This document shows positions 37,998 through 47,359 of a stretch of 53,716 nucleotides of DNA, one piece after another (position 1 is the stretch's first letter; each line of letters opens with the position of its first letter). The stretch lies in the NCBI GenBank assembly GCA_022823225.1, contig JAJDXM010000002.1:1-53716 (forward strand), read 5' to 3'. The notes beneath the pieces were generated by a model. It did no database searches, was not told the DNA's origin, and saw only the letters and a list, made by a program, of their open reading frames with translations. The position numbers and the translations under genes were made by a program. This DNA comes from Gemmatimonadota bacterium (GTDB taxonomy: Bacteria > Gemmatimonadota > Gemmatimonadetes > Longimicrobiales > Gaopeijiaceae).

Positions 37998-40244
37998 CTA
38001 CTTCTCCTTGTCCTCGCGGAGCGCCTCCACGCGCCACGAGAACTCCTGGTCAAGCTTCAGCGCGGTGCCGATCTTGACGAAACGGACAAGGCCGTCCCGG
38101 TCGACGAACCATGTGGTCGGCCAGGCACTGACGCCTGCGCGCTCGCTGTAGCCGGCGTCAACCAGCACCGCGAAGTCGTAGTCGTTCTTCGCGAGGTAGT
38201 CCTCGATGATCTCGTTCGAGTCGTCGTTGCTGATCGAGAGCACCTGCACGTCCGGGTCATCCCGGTAGCGTTCGTCGAACTCCTGGTATTCCGGCAACTC
38301 GACGATGCAGGGGCCGCACCACGTCCCCCAGAAGTGCAGCACCGCGATCTTGCCCTCGAGGTCCGCCGAGTTGACCATCTCGCCGTCCAGCATCGCGAGC
38401 TCGAACGGTTCGTAGGTCTCCGCGGCTTCCTCGCGCGACGCCATGATGCGCTCGTACCGCCGGTTCCGGTCCCGTTCGTCGAGCGTCGCAAGGTACTCCT
38501 CGATCCCCTCACGGCTCCCGTTGCGGCGCTCGTAGAGCGCTTCCAGCGCGGTCTCGTTGGGATTCTCGCCCCGGCTGGCTCCGAATCCTGCGATGTACGA
38601 GTCCTCGGCCCTGTCCAGCCAGGCCGTCGCGGCCTCCTCGCCGCCCCGGCCGTCCTCCGCCTCGGTGGCAAGCTGCTCGTACACCTGCCCCAGGTGATAC
38701 CGGACATCGCGGTTGTGCTCGGTGAGCGCCAGCGCCCGTTCCAGCGTGTGACGGGCGTCGTCCGTGCGGCCGGCCTTGAAGTAGGCCCAGCCGATCACGT
38801 CGTAGATGCTGCCGAGACTGCCCCGGAGTGCCCCGTCCCACTCGCCCTCCGTATCGTAGAGGCTGCGCCTTTCCTTCAGGGTCTCGAAGACCTGGGGCGC
38901 ACCTGCACGTACGATGTCGGCCGCTTCCAGCGCGTACGGCGTGTGATCGACCATGGCCAGCGGGGCCATCGCGAACGTGATGTGGGGATTGAGGCGTTCA
39001 TGCTTCGCCATGCCCCTCATCGCGTCGGCCAACTCCTCGGCCGGAACGGGGTCCATCGCCAGGAGCGCAAAATAGAGGTTGAGGTAGGCGCCGCCCCTGT
39101 AGGTGTCGGAGTAGAGCGGCTTGGCCAGGTAGTCGTGTACGGCATCCCGCACTGCTTCGAGCTGGGCACGGGTCTCGGGCGAGTCCGGGCCGTACTCCTC
39201 TCTGATCTCGGAGAGCCTCTCGTCTTCGGCCCGCATTTCGGTGAGGTAGACCGAGGATGCGTGATAGCTGGCGGGGTCGCGCTGGACGATCTGCGCGTCG
39301 ATTTCGGCCGCGCGCTCCTCGTCGCCCATCTGCCGGTACATGGAGGCGATGCTCTGCAGGCCTTCGACGGTCTCGGGGCTCGCCTCGCGGTATGCCGCCA
39401 TGCCGGCTTCGATTGCCCTACGCCGCTCCTCCCGAGGCAGGAGTTCCGACAGCCACAGACCCATCCAGTGCTGCCCCCGCACCTCCGCCGACCCCGGCGA
39501 GAGCTCGAGGGCGGCCTCCATGAGAGTGGTCCACTCGTCCATGCGACGGGCGTTGAACGCCTCGTTCGCGAGCCTCGTGTATCCGAGTACATGGTCCGGG
39601 AAGCGTTCCTTATACTCCGCCCACGTCGCCCGCATGGAATCCGCCCACGCGGGATCCTGCAGCTCATAGCGGGCCTGCGACTCCAGCTCGGCCTCCATGC
39701 GCAGGACCTCCGGCCAACCCCGGGCCTCCTCGTCGAGCGATTCCAGGAACTCGCGCGCCGCCTCGAAGTCGACGCGCATCAGCGCGCGCAGGTAGAGGAA
39801 GGCGAACTCCGGCTGCGGCGAAGCCTCCCACGCGTCCCGCGCGAGATCGTGCGCGAGATCCGTTTCACGGTCGACAAAGTGTGCATAGGCCTTCGTGTAG
39901 AGTCCCCAGGGGTTTGTGGGATCGTCGCCCAGGATCGCATCGGCCTGCTCGTGGACCTCCCTGGTGAAGCCCCAGCCCACGAGCTGGTATGCGTACAGAG
40001 CGCGAAGTTCCGCGTCGTGCGGGGCGCGAGCGACCCACTCGTCTCCGAACAGCTTGCCGGCCTCGAAGGTCCGCAGGTGCCGGTGTGCTCGCAGCTCGGC
40101 CTTTGCGGCCTCCAGTTCCTCGGGGGAGTAATCGCGCGGGGCGCCACCGCCCTCGCACGCGGCCAGGATCAGGCTGAAGACCGGGAGCATCCCGGCGAGA
40201 AGAAGCCCGGCCATCGGGCCGGATCGGCGGGAACGCGTCGACAT
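37998..40244 (-). CDS. Lipoprotein with TPR repeats and C-terminal TlpA-type thioredoxin domain
   Basis: A 748-residue protein. The signal peptide has a lipobox LAAC (Cys30). Residues about 40-560 are a long chain of TPR-like helical repeats (for example VIGWAYFKAGRTDDARHTLE). The last about 150 residues are a TlpA/ResA-type thioredoxin fold with the active site TWCGPC (Cys643-Cys646) and the cis-proline in SAWPTTWFVDRDG. It is thus a periplasm-facing thiol reductase tethered to a scaffold. It overlaps nothing upstream, and its stop is followed 1 base later by the cupredoxin gene. A thiol-reductase plus copper protein pair recalls Cu-site assembly. Confidence 0.85.
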   Translation of the reverse strand: MSTRSRRSGPMAGLLLAGMLPVFSLILAACEGGGAPRDYSPEELEAAKAELRAHRHLRTFEAGKLFGDEWVARAPHDAELRALYAYQLVGWGFTREVHEQADAILGDDPTNPWGLYTKAYAHFVDRETDLAHDLARDAWEASPQPEFAFLYLRALMRVDFEAAREFLESLDEEARGWPEVLRMEAELESQARYELQDPAWADSMRATWAEYKERFPDHVLGYTRLANEAFNARRMDEWTTLMEAALELSPGSAEVRGQHWMGLWLSELLPREERRRAIEAGMAAYREASPETVEGLQSIASMYRQMGDEERAAEIDAQIVQRDPASYHASSVYLTEMRAEDERLSEIREEYGPDSPETRAQLEAVRDAVHDYLAKPLYSDTYRGGAYLNLYFALLAMDPVPAEELADAMRGMAKHERLNPHITFAMAPLAMVDHTPYALEAADIVRAGAPQVFETLKERRSLYDTEGEWDGALRGSLGSIYDVIGWAYFKAGRTDDARHTLERALALTEHNRDVRYHLGQVYEQLATEAEDGRGGEEAATAWLDRAEDSYIAGFGASRGENPNETALEALYERRNGSREGIEEYLATLDERDRNRRYERIMASREEAAETYEPFELAMLDGEMVNSADLEGKIAVLHFWGTWCGPCIVELPEYQEFDERYRDDPDVQVLSISNDDSNEIIEDYLAKNDYDFAVLVDAGYSERAGVSAWPTTWFVDRDGLVRFVKIGTALKLDQEFSWRVEALREDKEK

Positions 40245-40435
40245 CGCACACCTCCGGGGCAGGGGGGACAGCCGGTTTGGCTACTCACCAACTAACTAAA
40301 CGTATGGTACATGATTACCGACAGAAAAGGTCCGGTTCGGAGCCGACAGGTAACCTTCGGCATTCTTCCGGCGTCAAAGGAGAGACCGGTGCGGCGCGAC
40401 CCGCTCTGCCCTCCCTTTCCCGAGGTGGCCCATCC
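40245..40435. other. Divergent intergenic region
   Basis: The 191 bases between the minus-strand TPR-thioredoxin gene and the plus-strand beta-propeller gene hold no gene I can support. A locally AT-rich patch (about 40276-40325, including ACTAACTAAACGTATGG) is the likely site of divergent promoters, but no hexamer pair is convincing on either strand. On the minus strand the TACGTTTA within it is close to the Bacteroidota-type -7 element. Confidence 0.4.
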
Positions 40436-41737
40436 ATGTGCAACATCACCGTCCCTCCCGTCGTCCGGATCGCCGTGGCCCATGGTCCGGCGCCGGCCGC
40501 CCGCGCAACGAGTCCCCGCCGCGTTCGGACGGCAATGTACGGGATGCTGGCCCTCACCGCGCTCCTCGGCGGCTGCAACACCCCGGACTCCGATGCGGCG
40601 ACCGGCTGGCCGGGCACGATGGACACCCTTGCCTCGGGCGAGGTCCTGGTTCGCAACACGGGCGACCCGCTGTGGACGCAGGGGAGGGAGTGGCGGGTCG
40701 AAGAGGAGTTGAGGATCGGGAGCGCGGCGAGTGTGGGGCCCGATCTCTTCGGGGAAATCCGGTCCTTCGATGTCGATTCGTCTGGCCGGGTCTTCGTACT
40801 CGACGGCCAGGCGCAGGAGGTCCGCGTCTTCAACCGGGAGGGCGTCTTCCTGCGGACCGTGGGCGGAAGAGGCGAGGGCCCGGGGGAATTCACTCTCGCC
40901 CTTTCGGTCGATCTCAGCCCGGCCGGCGAGATCTGGGTGCTGGGGCTGGGCAACGGACGCGTCTCCATGTTCGACACCCTCGGGGCCTGGCTGGGATCCA
41001 GGCCGCCCGCCACCCGGGCGATCATCCTTCCGTACCCGGGCGGCTTCGATCGGTCGGGGCGGTACAACATCGCCACCTGGCTGCCCGACGGCGACGGAAT
41101 CGTTACGGCGATGAAGCGATTCGACCAGTCCTTTGCGCCGATCGACACGGTCTGGATCCCCCGGGATCCCGTGGAACGCAGGAGCTTCACGATCTTCAAC
41201 GAGGAGGGCACGCCGACGATGATGGTGGTCGCTCCGTTCCAGGGGAACATGAGCTGGCGCTTTTCCCCGGCGGGCACGCTGTGGACGCTGCTGACCGGGC
41301 GGTACGAGCTTGCCGAGATCGCGCCCGGAGGAATGGTGCTGCGCAGGGTCACCATTGACCATGAACCGCTTCGGGTGACCGCCGCGGACAGGGAGCGGGA
41401 GCTGAGGAGCCTGGAGGAGATCGCTGGCGAGGAGGTCGGCTGGTCCGACATCCCGGGGGGAGTGCCGGTATCCAGGCCCGCCGTCGTCTCCTTCGTCCTC
41501 GACGACGAGGGAAACATCTGGGTGGAACGCGCCGCGGTCTCCGGCGAGGATGGTGGCCGCGCCTTCGACGTCTTCGACCCCGAGGGACGCTATCTCGGAA
41601 TGCTCTCCCTTCCCTTTCCGCTGCCGCTGGCCTCGAATCCGGAGCCGATCATTCGGGACGGAGTCTTGCACGGCGTCACGAGCGACGAGTCCGGGGTTCC
41701 GTATGTCGTCCGTGCGCGCATCGTGAAGCCCCGGTAG
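40436..41737 (+). CDS. 6-bladed beta-propeller lipoprotein
   Basis: A 433-residue protein. ATG 40436 has a GAGGTGG ribosome binding site; the frame also runs open upstream to 40277. The N-terminus has an unusually long region before a hydrophobic core with the lipobox LLGGC (Cys47). The body shows repeated propeller blades with the NHL-like pattern FDVDSSGRVFVLDGQAQEVR and VFNREGVFLRTVGGRGEGPGE, which is typical of the 6-bladed propeller lipoproteins abundant in Gemmatimonadota. Binding partner unknown. It converges with the serpin gene, with 1 base between stops. Confidence 0.8.
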   Translation: MCNITVPPVVRIAVAHGPAPAARATSPRRVRTAMYGMLALTALLGGCNTPDSDAATGWPGTMDTLASGEVLVRNTGDPLWTQGREWRVEEELRIGSAASVGPDLFGEIRSFDVDSSGRVFVLDGQAQEVRVFNREGVFLRTVGGRGEGPGEFTLALSVDLSPAGEIWVLGLGNGRVSMFDTLGAWLGSRPPATRAIILPYPGGFDRSGRYNIATWLPDGDGIVTAMKRFDQSFAPIDTVWIPRDPVERRSFTIFNEEGTPTMMVVAPFQGNMSWRFSPAGTLWTLLTGRYELAEIAPGGMVLRRVTIDHEPLRVTAADRERELRSLEEIAGEEVGWSDIPGGVPVSRPAVVSFVLDDEGNIWVERAAVSGEDGGRAFDVFDPEGRYLGMLSLPFPLPLASNPEPIIRDGVLHGVTSDESGVPYVVRARIVKPR

Positions 41738-41738
41738 G

Positions 41739-42974
41739 TCAGCCCGCCGGTGGGCTTGCGAACTTGCCGGCGAAGAGGATGGTGCCCGAGAGACGCTCGC
41801 GGATGAAGAACAGGAAGGGCCGGTCGGCCCGGAAGGCCGGGGGGGCACTCTCGACCACCGTCACCACGGTTGCGGCAGCTGCTTCGGTGCCCTCCTCGTT
41901 GACCTCCACCCAGGACTTCTGCCTCACGCTGGAGATCCACAGGCCTGCGACCGGCGAGAGTCTGGAGAGATCCGCGCGGTGGTCGAACGCGTCGACCATG
42001 CCGAGGGCGGCCAGGTCGTCGTTCAGCGTGCGTTCGTAGGCCATCCGGAAGCGCGGGAGGAAGACCTCGATGTCTCTTTCGCGGAAGCCGCCGGTCATAT
42101 CCTGCCACGTCGCCGCGTCGAGCGACGCAGCCAGGTCGTCCACGCGCACGTCCGGCCGCGGAAGGACGATGGTCATCGAAAACGCGCTGCCACCGTACGG
42201 CAGGTCCACGGCCTCGAACCGGTCGTTCCCGAAGTAGCGGATGTCTCTCCGGAGGCTCATGAGGGGCACCGTTCGCGTGGACCCGTCGTCCAGGTGGAAG
42301 GGCGCGTCTCGCGTGTCGGTCGGCTCGAACCGGAAGGTCCACGGGGCCTTGAAGTAGATCGCGTTGATCAGGTACATGACGACGTCGGCGGGAATCGCCG
42401 CGGGAACGATGTCCTCGATTCGACCCTTCGTCGCGTCCCTGACCCACCCGTTGATCCGGCCGGAAGCCGAGGGACTCGCGAAATCGAGTTCCGCCACCTC
42501 GGCGTCGAAGCTCTCGCGCACGGCGGCGAGGAAGTCGGCGTGCACCGGGAAGCCCTGCCGGGTCCACACGGAGTTCCCGATTGCAGTCTCCACCGAGGGA
42601 TCGAGGCCGACGAGAAGCTCCAGCAGGGACTCGTATGCCGCGTTGATCTCCTCCTCGGAGAGGTCCCCGAACCCCAGCACGTCGCGCATCTGGTTCCAGG
42701 TCTCGCCCGCGGCTCCGTTCATGGTCATCCCGAGCGCCATGGACGCCGAGAGCGGCGACAGGAAGAGGTTCTCGTTCGGACGGTTGGCCTGGGCGAGGAG
42801 ACCGAAGGCGAAACGGTTGCTTGCGCCGATGACTTCGACCTCGGAGGCGCTCAGGGCGCGCGGAAGCCGGGTGATCTCTTCTACGCCGCCGCGGGGATCG
42901 GTGGGCAGCCATCCGCATCCAGCCACGGCGAGCAGGAGAAGTGTTGCCGGAAGGGAGAACCGAAGAGTCGTCAC
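41739..42974 (-). CDS. Lipoprotein serpin (serine protease inhibitor)
   Basis: A 411-residue serpin with an export signal and lipobox VAGC (Cys20). Family marks include NLFLSPLSASMALGMTMNGA, YLINAIYFKAPW and the C-terminal RPFLFFIRE. The reactive loop hinge EEGTEAAAAT (residues 360-369) has the small residues needed for loop insertion, so it is probably an active inhibitor. Counting from the hinge puts P1 at about Ser376 (context VVESAPP), which would suit an elastase- or chymotrypsin-like target; this is only a prediction. GTG 42974 overlaps the upstream gene stop by 4 bases. Confidence 0.92.
   Translation of the reverse strand: MTTLRFSLPATLLLLAVAGCGWLPTDPRGGVEEITRLPRALSASEVEVIGASNRFAFGLLAQANRPNENLFLSPLSASMALGMTMNGAAGETWNQMRDVLGFGDLSEEEINAAYESLLELLVGLDPSVETAIGNSVWTRQGFPVHADFLAAVRESFDAEVAELDFASPSASGRINGWVRDATKGRIEDIVPAAIPADVVMYLINAIYFKAPWTFRFEPTDTRDAPFHLDDGSTRTVPLMSLRRDIRYFGNDRFEAVDLPYGGSAFSMTIVLPRPDVRVDDLAASLDAATWQDMTGGFRERDIEVFLPRFRMAYERTLNDDLAALGMVDAFDHRADLSRLSPVAGLWISSVRQKSWVEVNEEGTEAAAATVVTVVESAPPAFRADRPFLFFIRERLSGTILFAGKFASPPAG
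41741..41756. terminator. Hairpin between convergent propeller and serpin genes
   Basis: AGCCC (41741-41745) and GGGCT (41752-41756) form a stem around GCCGGT. It lies within the last codons of the serpin gene and just after the propeller stop, so it could end transcription from the plus strand. There is no T run. Confidence 0.25.
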
Positions 42975-44220
42975 GGCAGGTGAGCCCTCACGACGTACGG
43001 GACATCGAACTCGTCCACGACCCAGGTGTAGATCCTGCCGTGCCGGACCCAGATCCTGCTCCCGGGCGCGGGCATGAACCCGAGGCGAACGGAACCCAGA
43101 TGGTCGCCGCCTTCGGAGAACAGATCGTAGAAGGGAAGGGCTTCGCCCGGCAAGGCCCTCTTTGCCCAGAGCCGGTCTTCGTCGTCCACGAACAGACCCT
43201 CGAAGACCGGTTTGAAGTCCGGGATGAGGTCCGCGGCACGCTCGGCCGCACGGCGCTGCCCGGGCCGTCCGCGTACCGTGCGGTCGATGTACGCGGCACG
43301 TTCCTCCGCGGTGACCGGATGTGCGGGCAGTGCGGCCTCGATGACGATCAGCGTGTCGCCTTGCTCGCTCGTGCGGACGATCCGGTAGGCCGTGTTGCCG
43401 GAGTGCCAGAATCCGCCGGACGGACGGACCGCCGTCACGTCGGACGACACGAAGGGAATGCGCATGATGCCCATCGTGTTGCCGACGTCGAACAGGTAGG
43501 ATCGGGTGACTCTCTCGCCCAGGGGGACCGAGTCGAGGGCCTGTGTGGAGAGGTCGTAGGACTTGTAGTAGCGCCAGTAGGTCTCCGGATGCGGGCCCGC
43601 CGTGGTGATGTTGCCGCTGCGCTGCGCGTCGCCATGATACACGCTCAGCCAGTAGCGTCCGCGCTCGTCGAAGACCCCGCTCCAGAAGTCCGCGGGGTCG
43701 TATCCCAGCGCGTTGAACCGGCCGACCTCCTCTCCGTAGGGGTCCACCCCGACGATCACCCCCTTTCGAACGTCCTGAATCCAGAGCACGGTGTCGCCCG
43801 AGAGGATGATCCCGCCGGCGTCGGAGACCTCACCGGGACCCTCCCCGCGCCCGACGATTGTCCGCAGAGGCTCGCCGTCGGGACTGAACACCCGAACTTC
43901 CTCCACCTGGCCGTCAAGGACGTAGATGCTGCCGTCGCCGGCGGCCTGGATCCCCCCGATTCTGCCGAAGATCAGGGCATCGTCGTCCCCGTCACGACTG
44001 CCGAACCGGAGCTCCACACGCGCCTCGGCGACTTCGGGGCCGACCGAGTCCACGGCGGGGAGGCCGGGGTAGCGTACGAGAATCGCGCCGTTGGGGAGCG
44101 TTTCGCGTGTCGGGCCGCCGGTGGATGATTCGGTTTCGCAGGAAGCGAGGCGGCGGCCACCGCGAGTACCGGAAGGAGACGTGCGGGGGCCGCGTTGGGT
44201 TCGCAATCTGAACGAAACAT
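42971..44220 (-). CDS. 6-bladed beta-propeller protein; signal peptide out of frame
   Basis: The main frame (stop at 42971) codes for a propeller protein with blades such as GRIGGIQAAGDGSIYVLDGQ and VFSPDGEPLRTIVGRGEGPGE, closely similar in style to the neighbour at 40436. Read straight, its N-terminus has no signal peptide. In another frame, ATG 44220 begins MFRSDCEPNAAPARLLPVL followed by AVAAAS, a signal peptide, and the main frame then gives LASCETESS, a good lipobox. One missing base in the GCC-GCC-GCC run near 44149-44158 would join the two. The gene is therefore either broken or has a sequencing error. It is coupled to the serpin gene by a 4-base overlap. Confidence 0.75.
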
Positions 44221-44307
44221 GGTCCGATCCCTTGTCCACGGGCCGCCAGGACGCCTGAGGAAGGTAGCCTGGGCCTTCGGGAAGTGCCACGGAACCCCCT
44301 ATGCCGC

Positions 44308-47088
44308 TCAGAACTCGAACACCGCATCGCGGCGCCGGAGCTGCAGCACCATCACATCCGGGTCGATCACTACGCGGTCGGGCTCGAACCCCGCGCGGAT
44401 CACGAACTCTGCCGACTCCCCCGCGCCCGGCACCACCTCGGTGCGGGCGTCGCTGTAGCCCTCGGCCACCACCGACCGGCCCCCATCCGCGCCCTCATCC
44501 GACCATCGCGCCCCGGCGACCGCGCCGACCTGCACGCGCATCCGGCCGGTACCCACATTCTCCACAGTCCCTCTCACCACCCACTCACCACCCTCCTGCA
44601 CCTTCGTCACTCCCGAAAGCCGGTACTCCGGCAACACCGAGCCGAAGAACCACTGCTCGGCGAAGGTGTCGAACGCCGCCGTATCGAGCGCGAAGTCACG
44701 CAACACGGCAAGCATGTCCTGAATCACCGGATAGTCCGGGCCCGCCCGGTACTCATCGATGAACGCGCGCAGTCCCGCAAGGAGGTTCTCCCGGCCCATC
44801 TCCTGCTGGAGCATCCACATGATCCAGGGGCCCCTGTTGTAGTCGCCCCCGGTGGTCCGGACCGGCGGCGTGGAAAACCCCGGGCGATAGACGATGACGT
44901 AGTCGCGCTCGCGCAGCCTGCTGAACGCCATCCGCTCGCGGTCCCCGTAGACCTGCTCGACCAGCAGCATGGCGGCGTACTCGGCCATCCCCTCGGACAG
45001 GAGGGCGTCGCCTCCCGGACCCTCTCCCGGCGTGAGCAGCGCACCCCACCAGTTGTGCGCGGCCTCGTGCGCGACGATCGCGAACGGTCCCCGCGAACCG
45101 GGTTCGCTCCTGTCCAGAAAACCCTCCGATTCGCTGATCACGATGTTCGTCGGAAACCCCTGCGCGCCGCCCAGGTAGCCCGGGTACTCCGACAGCTTGA
45201 GCACGCTCCACGGGAAGGGATGGAACCACTCGGCGTAGTACTTCCTGGCGGCGTCGAGGGCCAGCGCCATCTCCTCGATATTGTAGTCGTGCTCCGGGTG
45301 ATAGTAGATCGCGGTGCCTTCTCCCCGGTGCACGGCGTACCTGCCGGCGACCACGTTGAACATGGCCACGGGGTGGACCGTCTCCCACACCACCGTGCGC
45401 CGGCCGCCGGACATCTCGTCGCTCACCAGATCCCCGACTCCGAGCGCGGTGTACTCCTCCGGCATCGTGATCCGTGTCCGCACGGTGAAGCCCGGTCCGG
45501 CCCACAGGGTGACGGGCTCCGTCAGGCCCAAATGGAAGTCGTCCCTGTACTCCGGCGGATCGTGGTACTCCGAACCGATGCCGGGCCGGTATCCCGGAAC
45601 CGGCGCGAAGACCGGTTCGAAGCCATCGATGTTGACCCCGGACTCCAGGACGAACTTGCCCACGGGCCGGGGTGTCCTGCTGATGCCCCCGAGAACCACG
45701 ACCCGGTAGCGGAAGCCGATGGTGACGGTGTCACCGGGCTCAAGGGGCTGGCCGGGCGTGAAGACGTAGAGGCCGTCGCGGTTCTCCGGCTCGTACGGCT
45801 CGCCTCCCAGCGTCCACTCGATCGGTTCCCAGGGGCCGGCCGTCAGCGGGAACCGGTCGTAGGCGTAGTCGCGGTGGTTGCGGAAGGTGTACGCGCCGTC
45901 GACTGCCACGGAGCGCTCGGCGGGCTCGATGTCGAGATCCAGGTCCACATGGGACACCGCCGGCATCCTGAAACCCTTCCAGGTCGCGATGTTGCGGGTC
46001 CAGTAGTCCTTCTCCCACTCCTCGGCCGCCGGTCCCTGATAGCCGGAGCGGCCGCCGACTGCCAGCATGGATGCCAGCACGATCGGCCCGACGGCCAGCG
46101 GAAGCACCCGCACCGCGTCCCGGAGCAGCGGCCTGGGACTCAGGCGGCCCGCCAGTCCGGTGGCGTCGAGGTCGCGTCGCCGGAACCACCGGACCGAGAG
46201 CGCGATCAGCAACGGGACCAGGCTGAGGTAGAGCAGGCGGTTCAGCAGCAGCGGCTGGCCGTGCGGCACGAAGGCCCCCATGTCGCTCCAGGCGAGAACC
46301 TCCATGCCGATCCAGTTGCTGGTCCAGCTCTTGTACTGTTCCCCCATCGAGCTCCGCAGCGTGTAGATGAACACCGCCATTCCGGCCCCGTACACGACGT
46401 AGCGGTTGCGGAAAAGGGCGAAGAGCGCCGTGACCAGCGCCGTCCAGAAGATGAAGGTGGGCAGCAGGACCCCGCCCCAGACCGCGACGAAGGGCCAGAG
46501 TTCGAAGCCCACCGGGCTGCCGTGGGCGATCTGCCGGTGCACGATGACGCCGGCGCTGGCGAGCAGCACGACCACCAGGACGAACGCCGCCATGACGCTG
46601 TTTCCCAGCGCCTTGCCGAAGAGAATGGCACCGGTGGGGACCGGCGCGGACCCGTAGATCTCGTGCATGCGGCGACCGCGTTCCCTGTGCAGCGATTCCA
46701 CCGTGTAGAAGAGCAGCAGCAGGCATAGGAACATGCCGAGTTCGGTGTACTGCCGCGACGCCGAGATCCCCGAAGTCAGCAGCGAGTCGATCACGCTCGC
46801 CCTTGCCATCGCGATCCACAGGATCAGGGGCACGCACAGGTACATCCCGGGCCGGACCAGAAGATCCCGGATCTCGCAGCGCGCAATGGCGCCGGCCGCC
46901 CCCCGGAACCCGAGCGGACGGGTGGTCATCTGCAGATCCGCCAGCGTCGGCTCGGCTTGCGGACGGATCTCTGCGGCCACTGGGCGGGGACCCCTCAGGA
47001 AGCCGGTCAACCCGCCTGCCGACCTCGGCCCTCGTCCGGAGACTCCCGTCCGGACCCGGCGGGCGTAGATGACGGCGGCCCCGGCCAC
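44308..47088 (-). CDS. ABC-2 permease / M1 aminopeptidase fusion, 5' end lost
   Basis: The 926 residues from GTG 47088 begin with about seven membrane helices of an ABC-2-type permease (about 75-400) and continue with an M1 metallopeptidase domain. The zinc motif is HEAAHNWWG (674-682) and the third ligand is Glu699 in LLSEGMAEY, with 20 residues between rather than the family's usual 18. The G-x-M-E-N exopeptidase motif appears as GGAQGFPTN. Upstream of 47088 the same frame stays open to a TAA at about 47221 and codes for another helix (AVFLLSRLAWAGLGLAGVAG), without an ATG or GTG for a longer start. Full-length relatives carry roughly 250 more N-terminal residues, so the gene appears to be cut. 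Confidence 0.75.
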   Translation of the reverse strand: MAGAAVIYARRVRTGVSGRGPRSAGGLTGFLRGPRPVAAEIRPQAEPTLADLQMTTRPLGFRGAAGAIARCEIRDLLVRPGMYLCVPLILWIAMARASVIDSLLTSGISASRQYTELGMFLCLLLLFYTVESLHRERGRRMHEIYGSAPVPTGAILFGKALGNSVMAAFVLVVVLLASAGVIVHRQIAHGSPVGFELWPFVAVWGGVLLPTFIFWTALVTALFALFRNRYVVYGAGMAVFIYTLRSSMGEQYKSWTSNWIGMEVLAWSDMGAFVPHGQPLLLNRLLYLSLVPLLIALSVRWFRRRDLDATGLAGRLSPRPLLRDAVRVLPLAVGPIVLASMLAVGGRSGYQGPAAEEWEKDYWTRNIATWKGFRMPAVSHVDLDLDIEPAERSVAVDGAYTFRNHRDYAYDRFPLTAGPWEPIEWTLGGEPYEPENRDGLYVFTPGQPLEPGDTVTIGFRYRVVVLGGISRTPRPVGKFVLESGVNIDGFEPVFAPVPGYRPGIGSEYHDPPEYRDDFHLGLTEPVTLWAGPGFTVRTRITMPEEYTALGVGDLVSDEMSGGRRTVVWETVHPVAMFNVVAGRYAVHRGEGTAIYYHPEHDYNIEEMALALDAARKYYAEWFHPFPWSVLKLSEYPGYLGGAQGFPTNIVISESEGFLDRSEPGSRGPFAIVAHEAAHNWWGALLTPGEGPGGDALLSEGMAEYAAMLLVEQVYGDRERMAFSRLRERDYVIVYRPGFSTPPVRTTGGDYNRGPWIMWMLQQEMGRENLLAGLRAFIDEYRAGPDYPVIQDMLAVLRDFALDTAAFDTFAEQWFFGSVLPEYRLSGVTKVQEGGEWVVRGTVENVGTGRMRVQVGAVAGARWSDEGADGGRSVVAEGYSDARTEVVPGAGESAEFVIRAGFEPDRVVIDPDVMVLQLRRRDAVFEF

Positions 47089-47290
47089 GCCCGCCAGTCC
47101 CAGGCCCGCCCACGCCAGCCTGCTGAGCAGGAAAACCGCGTCGGGGATCAGGGCCGCCGTGTTCAGCTGTTCAGGCGGATCGCCTGAGGCCAGAATCCCG
47201 GCAGGAAATCGGCTAACTACTTACAGGGCTGGACGATCTGCGCTTCCTGCCTTTTCTCTGGACTTTGCTGGACCGTGCCGCAGGAGCGGG

Positions 47291-47310
47291 AAAACCGCCC
47301 TGAATGGCGG
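47291..47310 (-). terminator. Rho-independent terminator of the toxin-antitoxin operon
   Basis: Read on the minus strand, CCGCC and GGCGG pair (plus-strand 47295-47299 with 47306-47310) around a 6-base loop, followed directly by TTTT. It lies about 50 bases after the antitoxin stop, in the 139-base gap that separates the island from the truncated M1 gene. No gene is seen in the rest of that gap. Confidence 0.5.
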
Positions 47311-47359
47311 GACTCTGAGCGACTGATCTGGACGCCGAATCGACCGACTGCTCCAAAGC

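Noticed and set aside
37767-40295. 842-codon plus-strand frame opposite the TPR-thioredoxin gene
   Set aside because: The minus strand has a signal peptide, lipobox and CGPC active site; the plus frame has none.
44284-46728. 814-codon plus-strand frame opposite the M1 fusion gene
   Set aside because: His/Arg/Pro-rich antisense frame; the minus strand holds the HEAAH zinc motif and membrane helices.
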